Of a stretch of 64,000 bases of DNA, positions 16,775 through 26,479 are shown in pieces; positions within the stretch are counted from its first letter, which is position 1, and the number at the start of each line of letters is the position of its first letter. The stretch lies in the NCBI RefSeq assembly GCF_021401085.1, contig NZ_JACBFP010000002.1, forward strand, positions 124,001 to 188,000. The letters run 5' to 3'. The notes beneath the pieces were generated by a model. That model was given only the letters and a program-made list of their open reading frames with translations, was not told the DNA's origin and did no database searches. Made by a program: the position numbers and the translations under genes. Origin of the DNA: Chryseobacterium sp. R2A-55 (GTDB taxonomy: Bacteria; Bacteroidota; Bacteroidia; Flavobacteriales; Weeksellaceae).

Positions 16775-17518
16775 CTAAGTGAGCATTCCGCCATCCACAT
16801 TCAGAACTTGTCCGGTAATATATGCGGACATTTCAGAACCTAGGAAAACACAGGCATTTGCAACATCTTCAGGTGTTCCGCCACGTTTCAAAGGAATCGC
16901 TTCTTTCCAACCTTGAACGGTTTTTTCATCCAGAGCGGCTGTCATTTCCGTTTCAATAAAACCTGGTGCAATTGCATTGCATCGTATATTTCTCGAACCC
17001 AATTCCAACGCAATTGATTTTGAAAACCCGATTACACCGGCTTTTGACGCGGCATAATTCGCCTGACCTGCATTTCCTTTCACTCCAACCACGGAAGTCA
17101 TATTGATAATGGAACCCGATTTGGCCTTCATCATCGGTTTAATCACGGCTTTCGTGAGGTTAAACACCGAATCCAGATTCACTTTGATGATGGTGTCCCA
17201 ATCTTCTTTGGACATTCTGAGCATCAAATTATCGCGGGTAATTCCGGCATTGTTGATGAGAATGTCAATCTGCCCGAATTCCGCCATCACTTCATCCACC
17301 AGTTTTTGGGCTGCATCAAAATCCGACGCATCCGATTGGTAACTTCTCACGGTAGTTATTTTGGAAAGTTCTTCTTCCAATGCTTTTGCCTTATCCACGG
17401 AACCTGCGTAGGTGAATGCAACCTTAGCTCCTTCTCTTGCAAAAACCTCTGCAATACCTTTTCCGATTCCTCTTGTTGCACCTGTGATGAGGGCAACTTT
17501 TCCTTGTAATAATCCCAT
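16775..17518 (-). CDS. fabG: 3-oxoacyl-[acyl-carrier-protein] reductase FabG
   Basis: A 247-residue short-chain dehydrogenase, starting at MGLLQGKVALITG. The NADP-binding motif GATRGIGKG, the NNAG motif, the catalytic Ser (NMTSVVG) and YAASK, and C-terminal INVDGGM-like LNVDGGMLT are all present. It reduces 3-oxoacyl-ACP in type II fatty acid synthesis. Length and C-terminus match FabG better than other SDRs. A longer in-frame start 24 codons upstream would run into the rsmI end and is rejected. Confidence 0.93.
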   Translation of the reverse strand: MGLLQGKVALITGATRGIGKGIAEVFAREGAKVAFTYAGSVDKAKALEEELSKITTVRSYQSDASDFDAAQKLVDEVMAEFGQIDILINNAGITRDNLMLRMSKEDWDTIIKVNLDSVFNLTKAVIKPMMKAKSGSIINMTSVVGVKGNAGQANYAASKAGVIGFSKSIALELGSRNIRCNAIAPGFIETEMTAALDEKTVQGWKEAIPLKRGGTPEDVANACVFLGSEMSAYITGQVLNVDGGMLT

Positions 17519-17528
17519 ATTTTGTTTA

Positions 17529-18254
17529 TTAATTCTTGTATTTGTTTTTTGATAAGGGTTTTTCTTCCTCATCAGTTTTAGCTTCAGCATTATTAATCAC
17601 CAACACGATCTCGCCCTTCAAAGTCTTGCTTTTAGAAAACTCAATCAACTCGCCGATCGTTCCACGTTTGGTTTCTTCAAATTTTTTGGAGATTTCTCTG
17701 CTCAAGCTGATTTTGGTTTCACCGCCGAAAAACTCTTTGATCTGTTCTAAAGTCGTATTAATTTTATGTGGACTTTCGTACAACACAATGGTTTTCTTTT
17801 CCGCGGCCAATTGTTTCAATTTCGTTTGCCTGCCTTTTTTCGTTGGCAAAAAACCCGCAAAATAAAAATCGTGGTTCGGCAAACCGGAAACCACTAAAGC
17901 AGGAACAAAAGCCGTTGCTCCCGGCAAACAAATCATTTCGATTTTTTCATCGGCGCACGCTTTTGCCAAAAGATATCCGGGATCCGAAATTCCGGGTGTT
18001 CCAGCATCGGTGATGATGGCGATATTTTGCCCGTTTTTTAAATCCTCGATCACTTTTTGCGTACTGTGATGTTCATTATGTAAGTGATACGATTTCAGCG
18101 GTTTAGATATTTCATAATGCTTCAGCAAAACGCCTGAAGTTCTTGTGTCTTCACATAAAATATACTCCACTTCCTTCAAAACTTTGATTGCCCTGAAAGT
18201 CATATCTTCCAGATTTCCTATTGGTGTCGGCACGAAAAATAAAGTTCCGTTCAT
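17529..18254 (-). CDS. rsmI: 16S rRNA (cytidine1402-2'-O)-methyltransferase RsmI
   Basis: The 241-residue product begins MNGTLFFVPTPIGNLEDMTFRA, the typical RsmI N-terminus; an ATG five codons earlier is less likely. The SAM-dependent tetrapyrrole-methylase fold is seen in CEDTRTSGVLL, TDAGTPGISDPGYLL and LPGATAFVPALVVSGLP. It 2'-O-methylates C1402 in the 16S rRNA decoding centre. The C-terminal tail is Lys/Glu-rich. fabG follows after 10 bp, so the two are probably cotranscribed. Confidence 0.95.
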   Translation of the reverse strand: MNGTLFFVPTPIGNLEDMTFRAIKVLKEVEYILCEDTRTSGVLLKHYEISKPLKSYHLHNEHHSTQKVIEDLKNGQNIAIITDAGTPGISDPGYLLAKACADEKIEMICLPGATAFVPALVVSGLPNHDFYFAGFLPTKKGRQTKLKQLAAEKKTIVLYESPHKINTTLEQIKEFFGGETKISLSREISKKFEETKRGTIGELIEFSKSKTLKGEIVLVINNAEAKTDEEEKPLSKNKYKN

Positions 18255-18262
18255 TTTTTTGA

Positions 18263-18387
18263 ACCACAAAAATCACAACAGACATCGATCAAATCCATCT
18301 ATTCTAAAGCTCAGATAAGACATAAGCTTAATGGTACTTTCAAGATTCAACCATCATCCTTCAAAAAACTTTTGTGACTTACGTGGT
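18263..18387. repeat. Imperfect inverted repeat in intergenic gap
   Basis: ACCACAAAAATCACAA (18263-18278) and TTGTGACTTACGTGGT (18372-18387) are imperfect inverted copies (12 of 16) bounding the gap between rsmI and the MurC-like gene. The right arm lies just past that gene's 3' end. No gene is seen between them. Confidence 0.35.
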
Positions 18388-18410
18388 GAATAGTATTTGT
18401 TGTAAAAATA

Positions 18411-19787
18411 TCACAGTTTTTCAAATAAATCTCTACAAAATTCCTCCAAACTCGGATCTCTCGCTCCCATTAAAAGCAGAACGGTTCCTTCAGTCAGTTC
18501 AGGACGAAGTTCTTCTAACAGATCATTTCGGTTTTCCACAAAGAAAGCTTTTTTTCCTTTCGCAGAAATATCCTTTACCAGATCGTTTGCAGAAATATCT
18601 TTCTCGGCGGTTCCTCCGGCGTAGAAAATTTCGCTCATCCAAATTTCGTCATTTGGTCGCAATGCATGCGAGATTTCTTCTACAAAATCGTTTCTCAAAA
18701 ACTTCGTCGGTTTGTATCCGTGTGGTTGAAACCAGGCGATCAGCTTTTTCGCCAATGGTTGACAAGCTTTTATCGAAGCTGCACATTTCGCCGGATTGTG
18801 CGCATAATCGTCGATGACCCAAATTCCGTTTTTCTGTCCGAGAATTTGATGGCGACGGTAAATCCCATTATAATGTTCCAGACTGTCCGCACAAATTTCC
18901 AGATCAATTCCAATTTGATTGGCAACCGCAATTGCAGCAGCTGCATTTTCGGCGGAATGCCTTCCGATGGAGTTCATATTCACCGCTTGACCAAGAACCC
19001 GGAACGACAGATAAAAACCATTCTGGTTAAAATCGGTCACGCTGTATCGTGCATGTTCATCTTCAAAACCAAAATCCTGATCAGGATCTGCAGACAACAT
19101 TTTAGCCAATGTATTTGACTGATTGACAATGAATAAACCCTTGGTTTTATTTTTAAAAATGGTAAATAAATCTATCAGTTCTTCAATTTCCTGATGATCT
19201 TTGTCGATATTTAACAGCAATCCGATTTCCGGTTCGTATTGCACCACGGAACCGTCACTTTCATCCGCTTCTATGATGAGCCAATCTCCTTTTCCTATCG
19301 CAGCATTTCCGATCTTTCCTTCTTTGATAATGGAAGTGAGACCTGCCCCGGAAATAATGCTCGGTTCATAACCTGCATCCAGCAAAATTTGGTACAGCAT
19401 CGCCGAAGTGGTTGATTTACCGGAAGTTCCGGCAACTGCGATGGTTTTTTTGCTTTTCGCGATGACGGACAAAAGTTCGCTTCGTCTGATAATAGGAATT
19501 CCCAGCTCCTTGGCTTTCTGAACTTCAAAGACAGTATCTTCAATCGCTGTGGAAACTACTATTAAATCTGTATTTTCGTCAATTCCACTTCCATCCTGAA
19601 GAAAGCATTTGATTCCTTCTGCTTCGAGCTGTTCTCTGGTTTTGTTGTATTCGTTCGGGTGAAAATAGCGGTCACTGCCGGAAACATTTTTCCCGATTCC
19701 CTTTAAGTATTGCGCAATTGCGCTCATTCCAACTCCGGCAACTCCGATGAAGAAAGGGTTCTGGAACTGATTGATATTGTTGATCAT
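18411..19787 (-). CDS. MurC/Mpl-like Mur ligase
   Basis: A 458-residue three-domain Mur ligase. The N-terminal UDP-binding Rossmann domain starts FFIGVAGVGMSAIAQYL. The ATP-binding domain has the P-loop GTSGKSTTS (about 120-128), EADESDGS and NIDKDH. The C-terminal domain contains IDDYAHNP. The overall order matches UDP-N-acetylmuramate:L-alanine ligase (MurC) or the recycling ligase Mpl. The P-loop is unusual: the family normally has GTHGKT or GTNGKT. Nearby murF-alr supports a peptidoglycan role. Whether this is the essential MurC, a recycling Mpl or a paralogue cannot be decided here, so no symbol is given. Confidence 0.8.
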   Translation of the reverse strand: MINNINQFQNPFFIGVAGVGMSAIAQYLKGIGKNVSGSDRYFHPNEYNKTREQLEAEGIKCFLQDGSGIDENTDLIVVSTAIEDTVFEVQKAKELGIPIIRRSELLSVIAKSKKTIAVAGTSGKSTTSAMLYQILLDAGYEPSIISGAGLTSIIKEGKIGNAAIGKGDWLIIEADESDGSVVQYEPEIGLLLNIDKDHQEIEELIDLFTIFKNKTKGLFIVNQSNTLAKMLSADPDQDFGFEDEHARYSVTDFNQNGFYLSFRVLGQAVNMNSIGRHSAENAAAAIAVANQIGIDLEICADSLEHYNGIYRRHQILGQKNGIWVIDDYAHNPAKCAASIKACQPLAKKLIAWFQPHGYKPTKFLRNDFVEEISHALRPNDEIWMSEIFYAGGTAEKDISANDLVKDISAKGKKAFFVENRNDLLEELRPELTEGTVLLLMGARDPSLEEFCRDLFEKL

Positions 19788-19813
19788 GAATTTATGGGAT
19801 ACTGAAAAGATGT

Positions 19814-20818
19814 TTACAAAAATTTATTCTCTACGAGATGCCACAATCTTTGCGCGTATTCATCGGCTTTGGACCAATCGTTTTCGTAATAGATATCGCT
19901 CAGATAATGTCTCGCTTCTTCCAGATTATCAAAGGAATTCAGTTTTTCAATGGTTGTTTTCAACTTTTCATCATCGCCTTTAAACAAAATTTTAGTGAAA
20001 GCCACTTTATCATTCAAATCCAGTTTGAATTCTGGTTTCTTCTTTTCAGCCTCCATAAAATCTGTGGAAACATTGGTCTTCAAGAGGCTTCCTGATTCCT
20101 TTTGGACTTCATTTTTCGATTCTTCTTCATTAAATTTTTCGAGCGGATCTTCATCAAATAAACTCTGCACCGCCTTCAAGCCTTTGATATTTGCCAATTT
20201 AAATTTTTTCTCGGCATGGTGATGCTCTCCGGATTTGTTCTCGTGGAGCACTTCTTCCTTTTGTTCGTGCGCCACATCTTCCTTGTTGAACTCCACTATT
20301 TTTCTCCGTCTTTCCTCCAACTCATTGAATTCCTGCTCTTTCTGTGCAACACGCGATGCATAAGTGGATGAATCCGATTCCTCTGTCACCACTTGATCTT
20401 CATTTTGAATGGTTTGGAACTCTTCATTTAGATTTTCTTCAATGCCCACTTCGGAAATCGGCTCAGTTTGATAACCTACTTCGTCAATCTCATTTAACTC
20501 ATTGGTGAAAAGAACTTCTTCCTCCATTTCATGCTCATCCGAAGAATAATCATCTGGAATCTCCTCCATTTTTACTGCGGGTTCATTATCGAAATTTAGG
20601 TTTAATTCTTGATTATCAATAATTTGCATTGTCTCTTCTACAGTAAGAAAATCAATGTTTTTTTCTAAAATTCTGAGAAAAGCAATTCTATCGGTAACTT
20701 CAGAAAACAAATCCTGCTTTGCCAAAAGTTCGTCTATCGAAGTAATTTTTGAAAGTGATTCAAGCGCATTTTTAGCCTCAAAAAAAATCTTATCCTGTAT
20801 TTCCTGGATATTTTCCAT
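19814..20818 (-). CDS. Large acidic cytosolic protein of unknown function
   Basis: The 334-residue protein lacks a signal peptide and membrane helices. N-terminal helices (1-75) are followed by a long acidic, Glu-rich low-complexity middle (about 85-215) with coiled-coil-like EELEERRRKIVEFNKE. A compact helical C-terminus (about 250-334) ends SDIYYENDWSKADEYAQRLWHLVENKFL and resembles a small TPR-like or tail domain. The gene is divergent from tdk and about 25 bp upstream of the MurC-like gene on the same strand. No family recognised; a scaffold or assembly role is only a guess. Confidence 0.75.
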   Translation of the reverse strand: MENIQEIQDKIFFEAKNALESLSKITSIDELLAKQDLFSEVTDRIAFLRILEKNIDFLTVEETMQIIDNQELNLNFDNEPAVKMEEIPDDYSSDEHEMEEEVLFTNELNEIDEVGYQTEPISEVGIEENLNEEFQTIQNEDQVVTEESDSSTYASRVAQKEQEFNELEERRRKIVEFNKEDVAHEQKEEVLHENKSGEHHHAEKKFKLANIKGLKAVQSLFDEDPLEKFNEEESKNEVQKESGSLLKTNVSTDFMEAEKKKPEFKLDLNDKVAFTKILFKGDDEKLKTTIEKLNSFDNLEEARHYLSDIYYENDWSKADEYAQRLWHLVENKFL

Positions 20819-20878
20819 TATAGATTCTATTAAAATTCCTTAATTTTGATATCTTAAATATTACGGCTAATTTAACAA

Positions 20879-21463
20879 ATGTTTTTAGAAAATACAATTA
20901 ATCACGCCAAACAAAGCGGCTGGATGGAAGTAATCTGCGGCTCCATGTTTTCAGGAAAAACTGAGGAATTGATCCGCCGACTTCGAAGGGCAGAAATGGC
21001 GGGACAAAATGTAGAGATATTTAAACCAAAACTGGATACCCGATACGCTGAAGAAGAGGTGGTATCGCATAATCTCAACAAAATCCGCAGCACACCGGTG
21101 GAAAGTCCCAACGAAATTTTGCTGCTCGGCTCTACCTGCGATGTGGTGGGAATTGACGAAGCCCAGTTCTTTGACGAAAGTGTGGTGGAAGTCGCCAATC
21201 AATTGGCAAACAACGGGATACGTGTAGTGATTGCGGGTTTAGATATGGACTTTTTAGGCAGACCTTTTGGCCCGATGCCGAATCTCATGGCGACCGCAGA
21301 ATATGTGACGAAAGTTCACGCCATCTGCAAGCGAACCGGAAATCTTGCCAATTATTCCATGCGAACTTCTGCGAGTACCGATTTGGTGCAGCTCGGCGAA
21401 ACCGAAAGTTACGAAGCCGTGAGCAGAAAAGTTTTTAATGAAGAAATGTCGAAGAAAAACTAG
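20879..21463 (+). CDS. tdk: Thymidine kinase (type II)
   Basis: A 194-residue enzyme that phosphorylates thymidine in nucleotide salvage. P-loop [14 protein letters not shown] (about 21-34), the DEAQFF motif and the lasso-like [12 protein letters not shown] region are all present. The C-terminal zinc site of most type II kinases (two CxxC-type pairs) is largely lost: only C150 remains, with Thr at 153, Ser at 182 and Val at 185 where cysteines are usual. The stop codon directly abuts the murF-alr ATG, so the two genes are likely coupled. Confidence 0.93.
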   Translation: MFLENTINHAKQSGWMEVICGSMFSGKTEELIRRLRRAEMAGQNVEIFKPKLDTRYAEEEVVSHNLNKIRSTPVESPNEILLLGSTCDVVGIDEAQFFDESVVEVANQLANNGIRVVIAGLDMDFLGRPFGPMPNLMATAEYVTKVHAICKRTGNLANYSMRTSASTDLVQLGETESYEAVSRKVFNEEMSKKN

Positions 21464-23908
21464 ATGAACTACACTACAAAACAACTTGCCGAACTTACCC
21501 ATTCTCAATTAATTGGTGATGAACATATCGTTGTCAAAAATATCGCCTTCGATAGCCGAAATATTTTCTCTGTTCAAAACACCGCATTTCTCGCAATCAA
21601 TACCTCGAAAAACTCCGGCGAAAAATATATTAATTCTGCCGTTGAAAAAGGAATTTCTGTGATCATATCCGAACATCAACTCAAAGATATTCCGAATGTT
21701 ACATGGATTATCACAGAGAATTCCGTGAGATTTCTGCAGGATTTGGCAAAATTTCACCTGATTCAATTTCATCTGAAAACCATTGGAATTACGGGAAGCA
21801 ACGGAAAAACCATTGTGAAGGAATGGCTTTATCAATCGCTTTTTGACGAGTTCGATACCGTAAAAAGTCCAAAAAGTTTTAATTCCCAAATTGGACTTCC
21901 AATTTCACTATTGGAAATCAACCAAAAACATCAGCTCGGGATTTTCGAGGTTGGTATTTCTAAACCGAATGAAATGCAGATTTTGCAAGAAATATTTCCT
22001 CCTCAGATTGGAATTTTAACACATATTGGTTCGGCGCATTCCTCCAATTTCGAAAATGAATCGCAACTGATCGATGAGAAAATTTCATTATTCAAAGATG
22101 CTCAGATTATCATTTTCAATGGTGATAACGACCTGGTTCGCAATAAAATTAATGACATCTACTCAAGCAAAAAATTAATATCATTCGGTTTAAAAACCAG
22201 TAATCATATTTTCATTAAAAACGATTGGAAGAACAAGAATTCAAATCTGATCATAAAGTATTTCGATGAAGAATTTTCGGTTCCGGTTTCAAAAAGAGAC
22301 GAAGCGACTTTGAGCAACGTACTTTGCGTAATTGCCGCTTTAAAGGAATTCGGTCTATCCAATTCCAAAATCATTGAGAAACTCAATTCGCTGAAATCGA
22401 TCGAAATGCGTTTGGAAAGCGTGAATGGTGTTCGTAACAATCTAATCATCAATGATTCATTTAACTTGGATCTGGATTCGTTGAAAATTGCGTATCAATT
22501 CATTAACGAATACAACAAGCAGAAAAAGTCATTGGTTTTGACCGATTTTGTGGAAGGTAAAAACTCGGATCAGCTTTATGAGGAAGTGGCCCACTTAACC
22601 AATCAGCAGAACTTCAGCAAAATTTTCTTAGTTGGTGAAGAAATTTCAAAGTTTGAAAGTTTATTTACCTCTGAAACTTATACTTTCATTGATACTAAAC
22701 ATTTAATTGAAAATCAGCAATTTAATCTGATTGAAAATGAATTGATTCTTTTAAAAGGTGCCCGGAAATTTGAAATCGAAAAAGTAAAAAGCCATCTGGA
22801 ACTTCAAAAACACGACACGGTTCTGGAAGTTAACCTCAATGCAATTCTTCACAATATCAATATCCATAAGTCGCTGCTGAAGCCGCAAACCAAAATGATG
22901 GCCATGGTGAAGGCCTATTCCTACGGATTGGGAGGATATGAAATCGCTGAATTTTTACAACATCATCACATTGATTATCTGGGAGTTGCATATGCAGACG
23001 AAGGAGTGGATTTGCGAAAAAATGGGATCACAACTCCTATTATGGTGATGAATCCCGAACAGCACAGCTACGATATCATCATTGATTATGACCTGGAACC
23101 TGAAATTTACAGTTTCCGCGTTTTAGAACTGTTCAACGAACAATTAATCCGAAAAGGAATCCAGCAAAAATACCCAATTCATATTAAACTGGAAACGGGA
23201 ATGCATAGACTTGGTTTTAAAGGAAATGAGCTGGATGAGCTCATCCACAAGTTGAAATCAACGCATGTGAAAGTTAAGAGTATTTTCAGCCATCTTTCCG
23301 CTTCTGATGATCCAGCTGAAAAAGCATACACTTTGGATCAAATTAATATTTTTAAAAATAATTCAGAAAAATTAATTTCTGCATTAAATGATGAACCGAT
23401 TCGGCATATTCTAAATACTTCTGGTATTGTACATTATTCAGATTATCAATTTGATATGGTTCGAATCGGCATCGGAATGGTAGGAATTTCAACAAATCCG
23501 GAAATTAAGAAGAAATTGCAAAGTGCAGTTCGATTTAAAACAGTGATTTCGCAAATTTCAGAAGTTAACGAAGGAGAGTCCGTGGGGTACAACCGCAGAT
23601 TCAAGGCAGAAAATGCTACCAGAATAGCCACTATTCCAGTAGGTTACGCAGACGGAATACCTAGACTTATTGGAAATAAAAGGGGAAAAGTTGGCATTGA
23701 CCATAATACCTTCCCAATTGTTGGTAATGTCTGCATGGACATGATGATGATCAACATCGGTGAATTTCCTGCTAAAGAAGGCGAAGAGGTAATCATCTTC
23801 AACTCCAATCCAAGTTTGGAAGAATTTGCAGATTACTGCCAAACCATACCTTACGAGGTTTTGACCTCGATTTCTCGGCGGGTAAAAAGAATCTATATTA
23901 AAGATTAA
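21464..23908 (+). CDS. Bifunctional MurF ligase/alanine racemase
   Basis: An 814-residue fusion typical of Bacteroidota. Residues 1-445 form a Mur ligase (P-loop GITGSNGKTIVKEW, FEVGISKPNEM, HIGSAH, NDSFN) that adds D-Ala-D-Ala to UDP-MurNAc-tripeptide. Residues 450-814 form a PLP-dependent alanine racemase with the Schiff-base Lys at about 483 (MVKAYSYG), the catalytic Tyr at about 709 (VGYNRRF), then IPVGYADGIPR and GNVCMDMMMI. One protein thus makes D-alanine and helps consume it in peptidoglycan assembly. It begins directly after the tdk stop and its stop overlaps the next ATG (TAATG). Confidence 0.95.
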   Translation: MNYTTKQLAELTHSQLIGDEHIVVKNIAFDSRNIFSVQNTAFLAINTSKNSGEKYINSAVEKGISVIISEHQLKDIPNVTWIITENSVRFLQDLAKFHLIQFHLKTIGITGSNGKTIVKEWLYQSLFDEFDTVKSPKSFNSQIGLPISLLEINQKHQLGIFEVGISKPNEMQILQEIFPPQIGILTHIGSAHSSNFENESQLIDEKISLFKDAQIIIFNGDNDLVRNKINDIYSSKKLISFGLKTSNHIFIKNDWKNKNSNLIIKYFDEEFSVPVSKRDEATLSNVLCVIAALKEFGLSNSKIIEKLNSLKSIEMRLESVNGVRNNLIINDSFNLDLDSLKIAYQFINEYNKQKKSLVLTDFVEGKNSDQLYEEVAHLTNQQNFSKIFLVGEEISKFESLFTSETYTFIDTKHLIENQQFNLIENELILLKGARKFEIEKVKSHLELQKHDTVLEVNLNAILHNINIHKSLLKPQTKMMAMVKAYSYGLGGYEIAEFLQHHHIDYLGVAYADEGVDLRKNGITTPIMVMNPEQHSYDIIIDYDLEPEIYSFRVLELFNEQLIRKGIQQKYPIHIKLETGMHRLGFKGNELDELIHKLKSTHVKVKSIFSHLSASDDPAEKAYTLDQINIFKNNSEKLISALNDEPIRHILNTSGIVHYSDYQFDMVRIGIGMVGISTNPEIKKKLQSAVRFKTVISQISEVNEGESVGYNRRFKAENATRIATIPVGYADGIPRLIGNKRGKVGIDHNTFPIVGNVCMDMMMINIGEFPAKEGEEVIIFNSNPSLEEFADYCQTIPYEVLTSISRRVKRIYIKD

Positions 23909-26067
23909 TGAAAAAAATATTTCCTTTTTTTCTTCTATTTTTTGCAACTTTTCACTTCTCTCAAGTGAAGGAAGGTTTTAAAGTTCCAAAAAATGCCAAG
24001 ATCGGTTTGTCACTTTCTGGCGGAGGAGCAAAAGGATTTGCCCACATTGGAGTTTTGAAAGTCCTTGATTCTCTTGGAGTTAAAGTGGACTACATTTCAG
24101 GAACCAGTATGGGTGCTATTATCGGCGGACTATATGCATCAGGTTATACAGGCGAAGAAATTGAAAAAATCGTAATGGATACGGATTTCTTTACGCTCAT
24201 TGCCAACGAAAAAACACGCCAGGAGACTTCATTTTTCAACAAATCTGTAGACAAATACCTTCTTACGATACCCGTATCCAAAGGTAGGATAAATTTTTTG
24301 CCAAAAGCTATTTCTACGGGGCAAAAGAACATTTATCTATTGAAGGAACTCTTTAAAAACGTTTCAAATATTGACGATTTCTCAAAATTACCCATTCCTT
24401 TCATGTGTGTTGCCACCAACTTAGAAAGTGGCAAAATGGAAATTTTCGAGAAAGGTGATTTGGTAACTTCCATCATGGCAAGTTCTGCATTTCCCGGCTT
24501 GATGGATCCTGTAAAAATTGGAGACTCCATTTACATCGACGGAGCTATAACCGTTAATTTTCCTTCTAAACCATTAAAAGACAAAGGATTAGATGTGGTT
24601 ATTGGAGTAGATTTGAGCCAAACTTTAGCCAATCGCGATGAATTGCAGTCTGCCATTTCTATATTGAACCAGGTGATTGATTTCGGAATAAAAAAGGAAA
24701 CAAAGATCCAATCACAGTACACAGACATTACTATTCATCCGAACCTGAAAGGATTAAATGCTACAAGTTACGATGCCAAAAAAGCGATTCTGGATTCTGG
24801 ATTTGTGGTCGCACAAAAGTATGTCGACGTATTGTCACTTTTGCCAAAGCGGGAAAAGCAGCTCTTACGTTCTCCGGCAAATACCATTTACTCCAATGTT
24901 TACAAAATTGATAGTCTAGAACTGGATAATGCCAATATTTTCGGAAAAAACTACATTTTAGGAAAGATGAACCTGAAATTGCCTTCCATTCAGACTTATG
25001 GAACCATCAATAAAATGGTGGACAAACTTTATGCAACCAACAATTATAAATTAATCAACTATGATCTGGTCACCAAGAATGACAAGAATTATCTGATGCT
25101 AGATGTAAGCGAAGATGACACCCGGTTTTTCTTAAAATTAGGTTTGCACTATGATGAAGTATTCAAAACGGGAATGTTACTCAATGCTACAGTCAAAAGG
25201 CTATTATTCCGAAATGCTATTATTTCGCTGGATGTGGTGGTGGGTGATAAACCAAGATATTACTTCAATTATTTCATTGACAACGGATACATTCCAGGAT
25301 TTGGAATTTATGGTTCCGGGATGACCTTGGATTTGAAAGATTTCAACGGATACACCAGTGACACCTGGAACTGGTACCGTACCGAAGCATATATTCAATC
25401 GGTATGGAAAGACCGTTATGCAATTGGAGCAGGTCTTAGTCATGATTATTATGAAGCTCGCACAAACGTGGGAAAATCCATAGACAGCAAAAATTTCATC
25501 AATCCGTACTTTTTCATCAAAAGTGATACCCGCGATGAAAAAAATTTCGCAACACGTGGATTCTATCTGAACGTGGAGGGAAAAATAATTGACCTATTTG
25601 ATAAGGAAAAGAAGGAAAAGCCCTTTCAAGCAAAGATAAGCACCAAAATGAACTTTCCTGTCAATTCATGGATGACCTATAAATTGGATCTTTTCGGTGG
25701 CTTCACCGTGGGTGACAACTTAAACTCTTACTATAAATATCAGATCGGCGGAATCTTTGAACAAAATGCGAATAATTTCACCCCGTTTCCAGGATATGAA
25801 TTTGGTTACCTCCATGCAAACAATATACTTACTGCCACAAATGCAGTCCAGTTTAAGATTTTAAAAAACTATTTTGCGATTGCAGATCTCAATTTTGCCA
25901 ATCTTTTTGATGCAATACAAGTCGATGAGATCTTCCATATCGCAGAAACTTCTGCTGGGTTGACTGCAGGTTACAGACTTCCATTCGGCCAAATTAAACT
26001 CAATTACAGCCGCTCATTTACCACAAGTAACGGAATTTTCAGTGTAATTTTGGGACACTGGTTTTAA
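23908..26067 (+). CDS. Patatin-like phospholipase fused to an outer-membrane barrel
   Basis: The 719-residue product has a signal peptide (residues 1-20, ending HFS). A patatin domain (about 30-320) has the oxyanion loop GGGAKGFAHIGVL, nucleophile motif GTSMGAI and the catalytic Asp in DGAITVNFP. A POTRA-like stretch follows, and the C-terminal half is barrel-like and ends HWF, consistent with Omp85/surface-antigen barrels. By analogy with PlpD-type proteins it may be a self-translocating or outer-membrane-anchored lipase; that is inference. Overlaps the murF-alr stop by 1 nt and precedes ybeY by 4 bp. Confidence 0.88.
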   Translation: MKKIFPFFLLFFATFHFSQVKEGFKVPKNAKIGLSLSGGGAKGFAHIGVLKVLDSLGVKVDYISGTSMGAIIGGLYASGYTGEEIEKIVMDTDFFTLIANEKTRQETSFFNKSVDKYLLTIPVSKGRINFLPKAISTGQKNIYLLKELFKNVSNIDDFSKLPIPFMCVATNLESGKMEIFEKGDLVTSIMASSAFPGLMDPVKIGDSIYIDGAITVNFPSKPLKDKGLDVVIGVDLSQTLANRDELQSAISILNQVIDFGIKKETKIQSQYTDITIHPNLKGLNATSYDAKKAILDSGFVVAQKYVDVLSLLPKREKQLLRSPANTIYSNVYKIDSLELDNANIFGKNYILGKMNLKLPSIQTYGTINKMVDKLYATNNYKLINYDLVTKNDKNYLMLDVSEDDTRFFLKLGLHYDEVFKTGMLLNATVKRLLFRNAIISLDVVVGDKPRYYFNYFIDNGYIPGFGIYGSGMTLDLKDFNGYTSDTWNWYRTEAYIQSVWKDRYAIGAGLSHDYYEARTNVGKSIDSKNFINPYFFIKSDTRDEKNFATRGFYLNVEGKIIDLFDKEKKEKPFQAKISTKMNFPVNSWMTYKLDLFGGFTVGDNLNSYYKYQIGGIFEQNANNFTPFPGYEFGYLHANNILTATNAVQFKILKNYFAIADLNFANLFDAIQVDEIFHIAETSAGLTAGYRLPFGQIKLNYSRSFTTSNGIFSVILGHWF

Positions 26068-26071
26068 AACT

Positions 26072-26479
26072 ATGATACATTTTTTCTTCGAAAATATAGA
26101 CAAAATTGAAATTTTACCAACCAGTATTAAATGGCTGGAAGAACTCATTATTTCTGAGAACAGAAAACTGGGTGAGATTACCTATATTTTCTGCGATGAT
26201 GAGTATCTACTGAAAGTAAACCGGGATTTTCTGGATCACGATTACTACACCGACATCATTACATTCGACTATGTGAAGGGCAAAACCATTTCCGCTGATA
26301 TTTTTGTATCTTTGCCGCGCATTTTAGAAAACTCCAAAACATTAGCAAAAGACTTTAACTCAGAGTTTCACAGGGTTTTGGCACATGGAATTCTTCATTT
26401 GATTGGCTACAAAGACAAAACAAAAGAAGAAATTGCAGAAATGCGAGCAAAAGAAGATTTTTATTTAAGTATTCTTTAG
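26072..26479 (+). CDS. ybeY: Endoribonuclease YbeY (rRNA maturation factor)
   Basis: A 135-residue protein of the UPF0054 family needed for 16S rRNA 3' maturation and ribosome quality control. The signature region reads HGILHLIGYKDK. The first two metal ligands (H105, H109) are present, but the third, usually His at +10, is Asp115. TDIITFDY and SADIFVS upstream match the fold. It belongs to the compact plus-strand run from tdk onward. Confidence 0.9.
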   Translation: MIHFFFENIDKIEILPTSIKWLEELIISENRKLGEITYIFCDDEYLLKVNRDFLDHDYYTDIITFDYVKGKTISADIFVSLPRILENSKTLAKDFNSEFHRVLAHGILHLIGYKDKTKEEIAEMRAKEDFYLSIL

